A DNA stretch of 64,000 nucleotides, from the NCBI GenBank assembly GCA_017307375.1, contig JAFKFH010000019.1, positions 1 to 64,000 on the forward strand, given 5' to 3'. The notes under the pieces were generated by a model. It did not search any database and had not been told where the DNA came from. It saw only the letters and a program-made list of their open reading frames with translations. This DNA comes from Alphaproteobacteria bacterium. Lineage in GTDB: Bacteria; Pseudomonadota; Alphaproteobacteria; Ferrovibrionales; Ferrovibrionaceae. Positions 53,084-63,445 of this stretch are shown in pieces. Positions within the stretch are counted from its first letter, which is position 1. Every line of letters begins with the position of its first letter. Position numbers and translations under genes: made by a program.

Positions 53084-53385
53084 GTGGTCAATCTGACTGC
53101 CGGCATCGCCGGACAGACCAATCTGCTGGCACTGAACGAGACAATCCAAGCCGCATGGGTCGGCGAGGTCGGCAAGGACTTCGCGGTCGTGGTCTCCGAG
53201 ATCAAGTCGCTGGCCAATCAGACGACCAAGGCGGCCGAGGAGATCAGCCAGCAGATCACCGGCGTCCAGGAAGCAACGCGCAAGGCAGTCGAGGCGATCC
53301 GCTCGATCGGTGGCACGATAGGCCAGATCAGCGAGATCAACGGCTCGATCGCCTCGGCGGTCGACGAGCAGGCCCGGGCTGAGGC
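53084..53385 (+). pseudogene. Methyl-accepting chemotaxis protein fragment
   Basis: About 100 codons match the MCP signalling hairpin ([20 protein letters not shown], then [27 protein letters not shown]), where the invariant EAARAGE is changed to QAAWVGE. There is no sensor, membrane or HAMP part in front, and beyond residue 95 the sequence becomes unrelated. A broken frame upstream (52914-53096) may be a further scrap. The hairpin tip change makes CheA coupling unlikely. Confidence 0.6.
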
Positions 53386-53422
53386 AACAACAGCAAGGCC
53401 GGCAGGACATGCCGGACCGATC

Positions 53423-53454
53423 GGCCGGCGCTGGGCTGCCCCGCGCCGGCCTTT
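53423..53454. terminator. Hairpin at the end of the yghU gene
   Basis: A perfect 9-bp stem (GGCCGGCGC / GCGCCGGCC) with an 11-base loop is followed by TTT on the plus strand. It lies just beyond the stop of the convergent yghU gene and may serve as a boundary. Confidence 0.4.
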
Positions 53455-53464
53455 CGGGCAGCTT

Positions 53465-54331
53465 TCAGCTCAGCTTGTCTTGTGTCCTGGTGTCGAAATC
53501 GCTGGCGTCATGGCGTTCGTGCAGCTGGCTCGATGGCTCGCCGCTGGTCCGGTTGACCTTGCGGCCGCGCGCCACTGCCGGCCGGGCGAAGATCTGGTCG
53601 GCCCAGCGCTGGACGTTCTTGTATTCATGCACCGACAGGAATTCGCCGGCGCCATATTGCCAGCCCTTGACCAGCCCGCCGTACCAGGGCCAGATCGCCA
53701 TGTCGGCGATGGTGTATTCCGTGCCGACGACGAACTCGTTGTCCGCCAGCCGGCGATCGAGCACGTCGAGCTGGCGCTTGACCTCCATCGCATAGCGATT
53801 GATCGGGTATTCCTGCTTGGTCGGGGCATAGGCGAAGAAGTGGCCGAAGCCGCCGCCGAGGAACGGGGCCGATCCCATCTGCCAGAACAGCCAGGACAGC
53901 GTTTCCGCGCGGGCCGGCTGATCGACCGGCAGGAAGGCGCCGAACTTCTCGGCGAGGTACATCAGGATTGCGCCCGATTCGAAGACGCGGACCGGCGCCG
54001 GGCCGCTGCGGTCGACCAGCGCCGGGATCTTGGAGTTCGGGTTGATCGCGACGAAGCCGGAGCCGAACTGCTCGCCCTCGCCGATCTTGATCAGCCAGGC
54101 GTCGTATTCGGCGCCGGCATGGCCGAGGGCCAGCAGTTCCTCGAGCAGTATGGTGACTTTCTGGCCGTTCGGCGTCCCGAGCGAGTAGAGCTGCAGCGGG
54201 TGTTTGCCGACCGGCAGTTCCTTCTCGTGGGTGGCACCGGCGATCGGCCGATTGATGCTGGCGAACGCGCCGCCGCTGGCCTTGTCCCAGGTCCAGACTT
54301 TGGGCGGTACGTAGTCGGTATTGTCGGTCAT
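53465..54331 (-). CDS. yghU: Glutathione-dependent disulfide-bond oxidoreductase
   Basis: The 288-residue protein is a YghU/YfcG-type GST-family enzyme that reduces small disulfides with glutathione. Its start [16 protein letters not shown] is the family hallmark, followed by [20 protein letters not shown] and [12 protein letters not shown], and [12 protein letters not shown] in the GSH site. GGAG lies six bases before the ATG at 54331. Confidence 0.93.
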   Translation of the reverse strand: MTDNTDYVPPKVWTWDKASGGAFASINRPIAGATHEKELPVGKHPLQLYSLGTPNGQKVTILLEELLALGHAGAEYDAWLIKIGEGEQFGSGFVAINPNSKIPALVDRSGPAPVRVFESGAILMYLAEKFGAFLPVDQPARAETLSWLFWQMGSAPFLGGGFGHFFAYAPTKQEYPINRYAMEVKRQLDVLDRRLADNEFVVGTEYTIADMAIWPWYGGLVKGWQYGAGEFLSVHEYKNVQRWADQIFARPAVARGRKVNRTSGEPSSQLHERHDASDFDTRTQDKLS

Positions 54332-54470
54332 CTCTGACTCCGCGGATTGAAGCAGGCTGCAGACGGGTGGTCGCAACGATATAGCGCGCCCTGTTCCGTT
54401 GTCGTCTACCCGTTTGCGAAAAAGTTCCAGGCCTTCCGCCTGCCGATCACGTGCTGGACATGGCGTCGGG

Positions 54471-55937
54471 TCATTTCATGCCCAGCCTGTCCCGCACCCG
54501 CATCTTGATATGCTTCTTCTCCCTGAAGGCTTTGATGCCTTCGGGGCCGAGCTCGCGCCCGATGCCGCTGAGCTTCCAGCCGCCGAACGGGGCCTGCAGT
54601 TCCGACGTATCGTTGACGTTGACCCCGACCGCCCCGGCCTCGATGCGCTCGGCAACGTTCCAAGCGCGCTCGAGGTCGCCGGAATAGACGTAGGCGGCAA
54701 GCCCGAAGGGCAGTGCATTGGCGACGGCCACGGCCTCGCGGTCGTCGGCGACACGGCGGATGGCGGCGAGCGGTCCGAAGGTTTCCTCGGTCGTCGCCAG
54801 CGCGCCGTCCGGCACATCGTCGACCAGGGCCGGTTCGTAGAAATAGCCGCGGTCGTAGTCGTCGCCCGTCGGGATCCGTCCGCCGATCAGCAGGCGCCCG
54901 CCGCGCCGGACCGCGTCGTCGACATGGCGTTGAACCCGGCTGCGCACGGCATCGTCGAGTACCGGGCCGTATTGCACGCCCGGCAGGATGCCGTGGCCCA
55001 GCCGGATCTTGCGTACCTCCGCCATCAGCGCCTCGACGAAACGGTCGTGGATGCCGGCCGAGACCAGGATGCGGTTCACCGCGATGCAGATCTGGCCCAT
55101 GTTCGAGAAAGATCGGCGTGCCGCTGCCGCGGCGGCCTCGGCCGGATCGGCATCGTCGAGCACGACGAACGGGCATTGCCCGCCAAGCTCCAGCGACAGG
55201 CGCTTCAGGTTGCCGGCCGCCGCCCGCATGATGCTCTGCCCGGCCGGTACCGATGCGGTGGCCGTGATCATGCGCACGCCGTCATGCGCGGCCAGCGCCG
55301 CCCCGACCGCCGGGCCGGTGCCCGGAATATCGTTGAGCACGCCCGGCGGCAGGCCGGCTTCGGCGAAGCAGGCGACGACGAGGCCGATAGCCAGCGGCGT
55401 CTCGTGCGGCGGCTTGGCGACCAGCACCGACCCGGCCGCCAGCACGGGGGCGACCTTCCAGCAATACAAGTCGACCGGATAGTTCCACGGCACGATGCCG
55501 GCGACGACGCCGACCGGCGCCGTCGTGACGATGTTGCGGATGTCGGCGCGCGAGGCCGGGCGCAGCGTGCCGCCGAGGCGCCGGCCTTCCTCGGCGTAGT
55601 AGCGGATGACCTCGACGCCGAAGGCGATCTCCTTGCGGGAATCGGGGATCGGCTTGCCCTGTTCGCGGGTCAGCAGCTCGGCGATCGCCTCGATGCGCTG
55701 TTCGATCAGCCCGGCGGCACGATGCAGGATCCCGGCGCGGGCGTCGGCATGCAGCGCGGCCCAGCCGGGCGCCGCGCGCGTCGCCGCCGCGACCGCCAGG
55801 TCGACGTCGGCCGGGCCGGCCAGCGCGCTGCTGCCGACGACATCGCCGGTCGCGGGGTCCCTGATGATCAGCGTTTCGCCTGCAGCGGCGTCGCGCCAGG
55901 CGCCATCGATGTAGAGCTTGCGGTCCATCGCGGTCAT
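54471..55937 (-). CDS. NAD(P)-dependent aldehyde dehydrogenase, last gene of nucleoside operon
   Basis: The 488-residue enzyme has PWNYPVDLYCWKVAPVLAAG, ITATASVPAGQSI (cofactor loop), catalytic Glu in LELGGQCPFVV and the usual nucleophile loop as FSNMGQICIAVNR with the Cys. It resembles succinate-semialdehyde and glycolaldehyde-type dehydrogenases. The ATG at 55937 overlaps the stop of the SIS-domain gene (ATGA), making it the terminal gene of the operon. It may oxidise the aldehyde that forms when the sugar part is broken down. Confidence 0.9.
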   Translation of the reverse strand: MTAMDRKLYIDGAWRDAAAGETLIIRDPATGDVVGSSALAGPADVDLAVAAATRAAPGWAALHADARAGILHRAAGLIEQRIEAIAELLTREQGKPIPDSRKEIAFGVEVIRYYAEEGRRLGGTLRPASRADIRNIVTTAPVGVVAGIVPWNYPVDLYCWKVAPVLAAGSVLVAKPPHETPLAIGLVVACFAEAGLPPGVLNDIPGTGPAVGAALAAHDGVRMITATASVPAGQSIMRAAAGNLKRLSLELGGQCPFVVLDDADPAEAAAAAARRSFSNMGQICIAVNRILVSAGIHDRFVEALMAEVRKIRLGHGILPGVQYGPVLDDAVRSRVQRHVDDAVRRGGRLLIGGRIPTGDDYDRGYFYEPALVDDVPDGALATTEETFGPLAAIRRVADDREAVAVANALPFGLAAYVYSGDLERAWNVAERIEAGAVGVNVNDTSELQAPFGGWKLSGIGRELGPEGIKAFREKKHIKMRVRDRLGMK

Positions 55938-56701
55938 CGTGCCTTCAGCCGGGCCCACAATGCCTCGTAATTGGCATCGTTCTGGCGATTGGCGGCCTCC
56001 TTGCCGGTCGTGTTCGGGCTGACCATCACGCCGGGCGTGATGCCCCGGGCGACCAGGGCCTCGGCTGTTGCCGAGACGATGGCATGGGCCACCGCGATGG
56101 TGACGCTGGTCGACGAGGCACCGACCGGATGTTCGAGCCCGTCGATACGCAGCGCGGCATCGGCCAGCGGGATGCCGGTGTCGATGACGACGTCGGCAAT
56201 CTCGTAGAGCCGCTTGCCCGAGGAGTGGCGCGACGGCGTGCTGCTCGAATGGGGCAGCGAGGTCACGGCAACCAGGCCGATGCCCCGTTCCTTGCATTCC
56301 AGCGCGATGTCGAGGATCACCGCGTTGATGCCCGAATGCGAGAACAGGATCATCGTGTCGGCGGGATCGAGCTGATGCGAGCGCAGGATGGCGCGGCCAT
56401 AACCTTCCTGTGCATGAATGAACCGGTATTGCCGCGCCCCCATGTCGCCCCAGACGTGGTGGAACGAGATCATCGTGCTTTCGACGATCGGGCGGAAGCC
56501 GACGATGGTCCCGGTGCGGGGAAACGTTTCCAGGGCCGGCAGCGCGCCGTGGCCGGTACCGAAGGTGAAGGCAAGTTTGCCCGCCGCGATCGAGGTGGCG
56601 CACAGCGTTGCCGCTTGCCGTATCGCATCGGCCTGGGTGTCGCGTACCCGGGCCAGCCGCTCGATCAGCGTGTCGAAATAGCGGTCGGTCAGGCCGGTCA
56701 T
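55934..56701 (-). CDS. SIS-domain sugar isomerase-like protein
   Basis: The 255-residue protein shows the SIS fold pattern: KLAFTFGTGHGALPALETFPRTG (phosphosugar loop), FHHVWGDMGARQY, MILFSHSGINAVILDIALECKERG (SxSG-like second loop) and LVAVTSLPHSSS. SIS proteins isomerise or bind phosphosugars. The nearest relatives in memory are the SIS_2/UPF0309 group. It sits between the nucleoside phosphorylase and ALDH with four-base overlaps on both sides, pointing to a pentose phosphate isomerase role in the same route. Confidence 0.8.
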   Translation of the reverse strand: MTGLTDRYFDTLIERLARVRDTQADAIRQAATLCATSIAAGKLAFTFGTGHGALPALETFPRTGTIVGFRPIVESTMISFHHVWGDMGARQYRFIHAQEGYGRAILRSHQLDPADTMILFSHSGINAVILDIALECKERGIGLVAVTSLPHSSSTPSRHSSGKRLYEIADVVIDTGIPLADAALRIDGLEHPVGASSTSVTIAVAHAIVSATAEALVARGITPGVMVSPNTTGKEAANRQNDANYEALWARLKAR

Positions 56702-57507
56702 GGCGTGGTCTCCCCGATTGCCGCGACCAGCGCGGTCAGCCCGTCCAGGGCCACTTCGAACAGGTCGCGTTCCACCCGCGCCATCGTCGCCTCGTCGATC
56801 TTCTTCTGCGTGTTGGCGTCGACCGTGGCGACGCACAGGGTCGAGGCACGGACGCGCAGCACGCGCGCGGCGGTCAGCAGGGCGGCGGTTTCCATGTCGG
56901 TACCGATCAGGCCCAGGCGCCGGATGTCGTCCTTCAGGGCCTGGATCATCGCCCGCCGGTCGCCCGACAGGGCGAACATCTCGGTGTAGAAGCCGTCATA
57001 GGTGCCGAAGATGCCGGCATGCCAGGCGCGGCCGGATCCGGCCAGCCGCTGGCGCAGCCGCAGGTTCAGGTCGAAATCGGCGATGGCGGGAAAGCCCGGC
57101 GGGGCATAGCTCGCCGAGGTGCCGTCGCCGCGCAGCGCGCCGTCGGCCAGCACGAAGTCGCCGATCTTCGCCGGCGGCACCGCCATTGCCGTCCCGATCC
57201 TGAGGAAGGTGCCGATGCCCAGCGACTGCAGTTCGTGCAGCACGATGGTGGCGATCGGCGCGCCCATGCCGAAGGCCGAGACGGTGACGCGCTGGCCGGC
57301 GCGGCTGCCGGTGATCGTGCGCAGCCCGCGCTGCTCGGGCAGGAAGCACACGTCGCTCAGATGTTCGGCGATCCGATCGATCCGCTGGGGATCGCCGACC
57401 AGGATGGCCGATTGCCCGACATCCTCGCGTCGCGCGCCGATATACCAGGCCTTGGCCGCTTGTCCGTCGTCACTCATGACCCAAAACTCCGGGTTGTCGT
57501 CATTCAT
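56698..57507 (-). CDS. Nucleoside phosphorylase (PNP/uridine phosphorylase family)
   Basis: The 269-residue protein has the PNP_UDP_1 pattern: VGDPQRIDRIAEHL, VTVSAFGMGAPIATIVLHEL, FLRIGTAMAVPPAKIGDFVLADGALRGDG (phosphate-binding and base region) and the DMETAALLTAARVLRVRASTLC end with the ribose-binding Met-Glu pair. These enzymes split nucleosides with phosphate to a base and (deoxy)ribose 1-phosphate. It follows the kinase gene with overlap ATGA. An ATG at 57477 is a possible shorter start. Confidence 0.88.
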   Translation of the reverse strand: MNDDNPEFWVMSDDGQAAKAWYIGARREDVGQSAILVGDPQRIDRIAEHLSDVCFLPEQRGLRTITGSRAGQRVTVSAFGMGAPIATIVLHELQSLGIGTFLRIGTAMAVPPAKIGDFVLADGALRGDGTSASYAPPGFPAIADFDLNLRLRQRLAGSGRAWHAGIFGTYDGFYTEMFALSGDRRAMIQALKDDIRRLGLIGTDMETAALLTAARVLRVRASTLCVATVDANTQKKIDEATMARVERDLFEVALDGLTALVAAIGETTP

Positions 57508-58355
57508 CGGGCGAGCAGCATGCGCCGCGCCGCCAGGTTGCCGGCCGCGGCGATCGCGGCCGGTTCGGTCTCGCCGCCGATCAGCGCCGCGACGGCGCCC
57601 CCGGCAAAGGTGTCGCCCGCGCCGGTCGGGTCGGCGACGCTCACCGCCTCGGCAGGAACAAAGGTCATCCGGCCGCGACAGGTGACGGCGGCACCCCGCC
57701 GGCCTTGGGTCTCGACCAGGATCTGGCCGTCGCGCCGCCCTGGCGCCGCGGCAAAGGCCGCGGCGAGGAATTCGGCCTCGGCGGCGCTGGCGAAGATCGC
57801 GTCGGCGCGGCCGGCCAGCCTGGCTGCCTGTTCCGGCGTCAGGGCCCGCGGATCGTTCTTCACCACCCAGGCAAGCCGAGTCCGATCGCCGATCAGGGCC
57901 AGCACGGCGTCGGTGATCGCCCGGGGGCCGATGGTCAGGCAGACCCAGTCGGCCGCGGCGACTGCGTCGCGCTGGGCCGGCGTCAGGCTCAAGTCCTTGG
58001 GCAGTCCCGGATGGTAGAGGCAGGCGCAGCCGCCGTCGGGATCGTAGGCCAGGATGGCGACGGGGGTGCGCGCACCGGGAACGATCGCGATGCCGTCGCC
58101 GGACATGCCGGCGGCTGCGAGCCGCCGCAGGTAGTCCTGGCCCGCCTCGTCATCGCCGACCCAGCTGACCGGGGTCACCGTTCCGATCCCGGCCTGCACC
58201 AGTGCGGCGGCGACGAAGGCCGGGCTGCCGCCCAGCCGCGGCCAGGCGTCGCGGGGGCGGTCGAGGATCGTGGTGGTCATGCCCGGTCGCACCGCCCCGT
58301 CGAGCAGCACGACATGGTCGAGGCTGGCATAGCCGGTAACGGCAACCCGGGTCAT
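57504..58355 (-). CDS. PfkB-family carbohydrate kinase
   Basis: The 283-residue protein shows the ribokinase-fold features: RLGGSPAFVAAALVQAGIGTVTPVSWVGDDEAG near the N-terminus and VADPTGAGDTFAGGAVAALIGG with the catalytic Asp at the end. PfkB members phosphorylate nucleosides, ribose, fructose 1-phosphate or, in haloarchaea, ribose 1-phosphate. In this operon its acceptor could be the (deoxy)ribose 1-phosphate made by the phosphorylase or a nucleoside. It overlaps its neighbours by four bases. Confidence 0.88.
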   Translation of the reverse strand: MTRVAVTGYASLDHVVLLDGAVRPGMTTTILDRPRDAWPRLGGSPAFVAAALVQAGIGTVTPVSWVGDDEAGQDYLRRLAAAGMSGDGIAIVPGARTPVAILAYDPDGGCACLYHPGLPKDLSLTPAQRDAVAAADWVCLTIGPRAITDAVLALIGDRTRLAWVVKNDPRALTPEQAARLAGRADAIFASAAEAEFLAAAFAAAPGRRDGQILVETQGRRGAAVTCRGRMTFVPAEAVSVADPTGAGDTFAGGAVAALIGGETEPAAIAAAGNLAARRMLLAR

Positions 58356-58915
58356 GCCAGCATCGCCAGCGCATCGTCCAGGGCGACCACCCGGCCCATG
58401 TAGCGGTCGATGTCCTCCAGCGAAGCCTCGGCGAGATGCGGGCGGTTCGAATTGGTCGCCTCGCGCGGGATCACCGGCTCGAAGCCGTTGGCGAAGGCGT
58501 CCTGCGCCGTCGCCCGGATGCAGACATTGGTCTTGACCCCGGCGATGATCACGCGCTGCACCGCCTGTTCGGTGAGGAACAGGGCGAGGTCGGTGGCAAA
58601 GAAGGCGCTGAACCGGCGCTTGTAGACGACGGTCTCGCGCGGGCCGTTCGGGACGAATTCGGCGAAGAAGGCGGCATCGTTGGCTTCGGCCAGGTGGTGG
58701 ATCGGCAGCTTGCGCCATTCGAAGTCGTCGAAGCCCGGCCGGTGGCGTTCGACGGCATGAACGACGATATGGCCGCCGGCATTCGCCGCCGCGCGCAGCC
58801 GGCGCAGCGGTCCCAGCACCTCCTCGACCGCCGGGTAGTAGTTCGGCTGGCCGGGCTCGAAGAACGAATTGATCACGTCGACCAGGATCAGCGCGGTGGC
58901 CGGGCGTTCAGTCAT
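58352..58915 (-). CDS. Cysteine hydrolase (isochorismatase family)
   Basis: The 187-residue enzyme has the Asp-Lys-Cys triad expected of this family: LILVDVINSFFEPG (Asp), VVYKRRFSAFFATDLALFL (Lys) and GVKTNVCIRATAQDAF (Cys). Members include nicotinamidase, N-carbamoyl hydrolases and ureidoacrylate hydrolase of pyrimidine breakdown. In a nucleoside operon a role with a base-derived carbamoyl or amide is plausible. ATG 58915 overlaps the stop of the permease by eight bases. Confidence 0.88.
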   Translation of the reverse strand: MTERPATALILVDVINSFFEPGQPNYYPAVEEVLGPLRRLRAAANAGGHIVVHAVERHRPGFDDFEWRKLPIHHLAEANDAAFFAEFVPNGPRETVVYKRRFSAFFATDLALFLTEQAVQRVIIAGVKTNVCIRATAQDAFANGFEPVIPREATNSNRPHLAEASLEDIDRYMGRVVALDDALAMLA

Positions 58916-59813
58916 GGACATCCACCTTCTGGGCACGGCGCCGCGCCGCCACGGCAACCAGGGTCAGGAACACGATGACCATCGCATAGGGCAGCATCTG
59001 CACCAGTTCGGCCGGCACGCCGCGGCCCTGCAGGCGGATCTGGATGGCGTCGAAGAAGCCGAACAGCAGGGCACCCATCGCGGTGGCCACCGGCCGGTTG
59101 CGGCCGAAATAGAAGGCGGCGAGCGCGATGAAGCCGCGGCCGGCGACGATTCCTTCGTTGAAGATGCCGACGACGCCGATGGCGAGATAGGCGCCGGCCA
59201 GCCCGGACAGGAAGCCGGCATAGACGCTCGAGATATCGCGGATCGCAAGCGGCGCGAGGCCGAGAGCGCGGGCCGGGCCCGGCGCCGCCCCGGCGGCGCG
59301 CAGGCGCAGCCCGGCCCGGGTCCGCGCCAGGAACCAGACGGTCGCGGGCACCAGGACCCAGGACATCCAGGTGAGGATGTCGTGGCCGGAGAAGATCGCG
59401 CCCAGCACCGGCAGGTCGGCGATGCCCGGCAGGTCGTAGCGCGGCAGCATGGTGACGGCGGGCAGGCCCAGCGTGCCCGAGGTGTGGAAATGCGATTTCA
59501 GGAAGAAGCGCACGAGGCCCGCGACGACGATGTTCAGCCCGAGTCCGACGATGATCTCGTCGGCGCCGAGCCGCGTGACGATCAGCGACATCGCCAGCGC
59601 GGTGACCGCGCCGGCCAGTCCGGCAGCGGCCAGCGCCAGCGGCCACGAACCGTCGTCGGCGGCGACCAGGAACCCGACCAGCGCGCCCGACAGCATCATC
59701 GCACCGAGACCGATATTGACCAGTCCGCCGACGCGGTTGATCAGCCCGCCGAGTGCTGCCAGCAGGACCGGTGTGGTCATGATCAGCGCCGAATGGATGA
59801 TGTTGTCGATCAT
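58908..59813 (-). CDS. Nucleoside-type ABC transporter permease 2 (BmpC/NupQ-like)
   Basis: The 301-residue permease begins MIDNIIHSALIMTTPVLLAALGGLINRVGGLVNIGLGAMM, typical of the second permease of BMP-type nucleoside importers (BPD_transp_2). It has around eight to nine hydrophobic segments and the conserved GLGLNIVVAGLV and GRGFIALAAFYFGRNRPVATAMGALLFG. It overlaps the other permease by four bases. Confidence 0.92.
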   Translation of the reverse strand: MIDNIIHSALIMTTPVLLAALGGLINRVGGLVNIGLGAMMLSGALVGFLVAADDGSWPLALAAAGLAGAVTALAMSLIVTRLGADEIIVGLGLNIVVAGLVRFFLKSHFHTSGTLGLPAVTMLPRYDLPGIADLPVLGAIFSGHDILTWMSWVLVPATVWFLARTRAGLRLRAAGAAPGPARALGLAPLAIRDISSVYAGFLSGLAGAYLAIGVVGIFNEGIVAGRGFIALAAFYFGRNRPVATAMGALLFGFFDAIQIRLQGRGVPAELVQMLPYAMVIVFLTLVAVAARRRAQKVDVHD

Positions 59814-60876
59814 GACGCCTTCCGCCGGGCGAACAGCAGGCCGAAGCGGGCGACGGCGAAGATCATGACCATGCCCTGGAGGATGTTGACGATCTCGACC
59901 GGCACGTCGGTGAACAGCTGGATGGTGGCCCCGGACGTCGCCAGCGCCCCGAACAGGATCGCGGCGAGCAGGATGCCCAGCGCATTGCCACGCCCGAGCA
60001 GGGCTACCGCGATGCCGGTGAAACCATAGCCCGGCGAGAAACCGGCGACGAAGCGGTGGACGTTGCCCAATGCATGCACGGCCCCGGCCAGCCCGCCGAT
60101 GGCGCCGGACATCAGCATCATGCGGATGATCAGCATCGGCACGTCCAGGCCGGTCGCGCGGGCGAAGCGGGCGTTGAGCCCGGCCAGCCTGGTCTCGAAA
60201 CCGATCGCGGTCCATCGCCCCCACAGCCAGTACAGCACGACCAGGGCCAGCGCGATGGCGAACCCGGCGTTGAGATTGATGCCGGAAAACAGGCGGGGCA
60301 GCCGCGCGGCATCGGCGATCATCGGGGTGGCCGAATTGGCCGCGCCTGGTGCCAGCAGCGGCCCGTTGACGAGGTAGGAGGTGAGGCTGATGGCGATGAA
60401 GTTGAGCATCAGCGTCGTCACCACCTCGTCGACGCCGAGCCGCGCCCGCAGCAGGCCGGGCAGCAGCATCCACAAGGCGCCGGTCGCGATGCCGGTGACC
60501 AGCGCGACGGGCAGCAGTGCAGGTCCAAGGCCGGTGAAGGTGAAGCCGGCGAAGGCGGCGGCCAGGCCGCCGACATAGATGCAACCCTCGACCCCCACGT
60601 TGAAAGCACCGGCGCGGAAGGCCACGGCGATCGCCAGGCCGCTCAGGATCAGTGGCGTCGACGCCGCCAGTGTCGATGCGATTCGCTGGCGGCTGCCGAA
60701 GGCTTCGGTCAGCAATTGCCCGTAGACGTCGACCGGGTCGTGGCCGGCCAATGCCAGCACGATGGCGGCCAGCGCGAACGCCAGCACGACCGGCAGCGCC
60801 GGCAGGGCGAGCGTGCCGGCCCGCCGCGACCATCCCGAGGCCGCCGATGCGGCGAGGGCGGTTTCAGGCATCGCCG

Positions 60877-60880
<4 letters not shown>
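59810..60880 (-). CDS. Nucleoside-type ABC transporter permease 1 (BmpB/NupP-like)
   Basis: The 356-residue permease has the family hallmarks ASTPLILSGLAIAVAFRAGAFNVGVEGCIYVGGLAAAF and DEVVTTLMLNFIAISLTSYLVNGPLL, followed by GYGFTGIAVALLGRGNALGILLAAILFGAL. The ATG at 60880 overlaps the ATPase stop (four bases). It forms the channel with the second permease. Confidence 0.92.
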
Positions 60881-62409
<1,529 letters not shown>

Positions 62410-62410
62410 C

Positions 62411-63445
62411 TTACTTCAGATAGTCCGGATAACCCTGCTCGACGACGTTCCATACCTTGATCCGCCCTTCGATGATGTCGGCCTTCGCCGCCTCGACCTT
62501 GGCCAGGATCGCGGCCGGAATCAGAGTCTTCGTGTATTTCATCTCCGACAGGCCGACGCCGTTCTCCTTCAGGCCGAAGGCCATCGTCGTGCCGCCGATC
62601 TTCTCGCCGCGGCCATAGGCCTTGACGACGTTCTCGACGGCGACGTCGGTGCGCTTGATCATCGAGGTCAGGACGCTGCCCGGCGCGATGCCGTCCTGGT
62701 CGGCGTCGACGCCGATCGCGTAGCGCCCGGCTGCCTTGGCGGCCTGGATGACCCCCATGCCGGTGCCGCCGGCCACGTGGTAGACGATGTCGGCGCCCGA
62801 TTCGAACATCGCCTTGGCCATCTGCTGGCCCAGGGCGGGATCGGCGAAGTTGTTCGAATAGGCGACCAGGACCTGGGTGTTGGGGTTGGCGGCCTTGGCC
62901 CCGGCGATGTAGCCGGCGATGAACTTGTCGATCCCGGCCGACTTGGTGCCGCCGATGACGCCGATGATCGGCTCGGGGTTGATGCCCTTGATCGAGGTGT
63001 CGGTGGTGACCGACGCCGCCAGCAGGCCGGCGAGATACGAACCTTCCTGCTCCTGGAACAGGACCGAGACAATGTTGGGCGCCTTCCGCACCTGGTTCAG
63101 GATGCCGTAGAGGGTATTGGGATAATCCTTGGCGACTTCCAGCATCGGCGTGCCGTGGGAGTATTCGAGGTCGACGATCAGCCCGAACTCGGCATCCGAG
63201 GCCCGCCGCAGGATGTCGTTGGCCTGGGCCACGACATCCTTGGATTCCACCGTCCGGCCTTTCAGCCCGGCGGCTTCGAGGCCGCGCTTGAACCCGGCAT
63301 TGGCGAGGTCGTTGTAGGATTGATCGCCCAGCCCGCCCTGGGCGATGATCAGGGCTGCCGGCTTCTCAGCGGCCTGCGCCCCGGTCACCCCAAGGGCCGA
63401 GGCGAGGGCCATCATGGCGATCCATTTCATTGGCTGCGTCATCAT
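62411..63445 (-). CDS. BMP-family nucleoside-binding protein
   Basis: The 344-residue protein has a Sec signal peptide ending GAQA/AEKP with no lipobox cysteine, so it is a free periplasmic binding protein, unlike lipoprotein BMPs. The mature part shows IIAQGGLGDQSYNDLANAGFKRG (BMP start), EYSHGTPMLEVAKDYPNTLYGILN, QEQEGSYLAGLLAA and GADIVYHVAGGTGMGVIQAA, all typical of Bmp/Med/PnrA proteins that bind purine nucleosides. GGGGAGA stands six bases before ATG 63445. It is preceded by a regulator whose end overlaps it by 80 bases. Confidence 0.93.
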   Translation of the reverse strand: MMTQPMKWIAMMALASALGVTGAQAAEKPAALIIAQGGLGDQSYNDLANAGFKRGLEAAGLKGRTVESKDVVAQANDILRRASDAEFGLIVDLEYSHGTPMLEVAKDYPNTLYGILNQVRKAPNIVSVLFQEQEGSYLAGLLAASVTTDTSIKGINPEPIIGVIGGTKSAGIDKFIAGYIAGAKAANPNTQVLVAYSNNFADPALGQQMAKAMFESGADIVYHVAGGTGMGVIQAAKAAGRYAIGVDADQDGIAPGSVLTSMIKRTDVAVENVVKAYGRGEKIGGTTMAFGLKENGVGLSEMKYTKTLIPAAILAKVEAAKADIIEGRIKVWNVVEQGYPDYLK

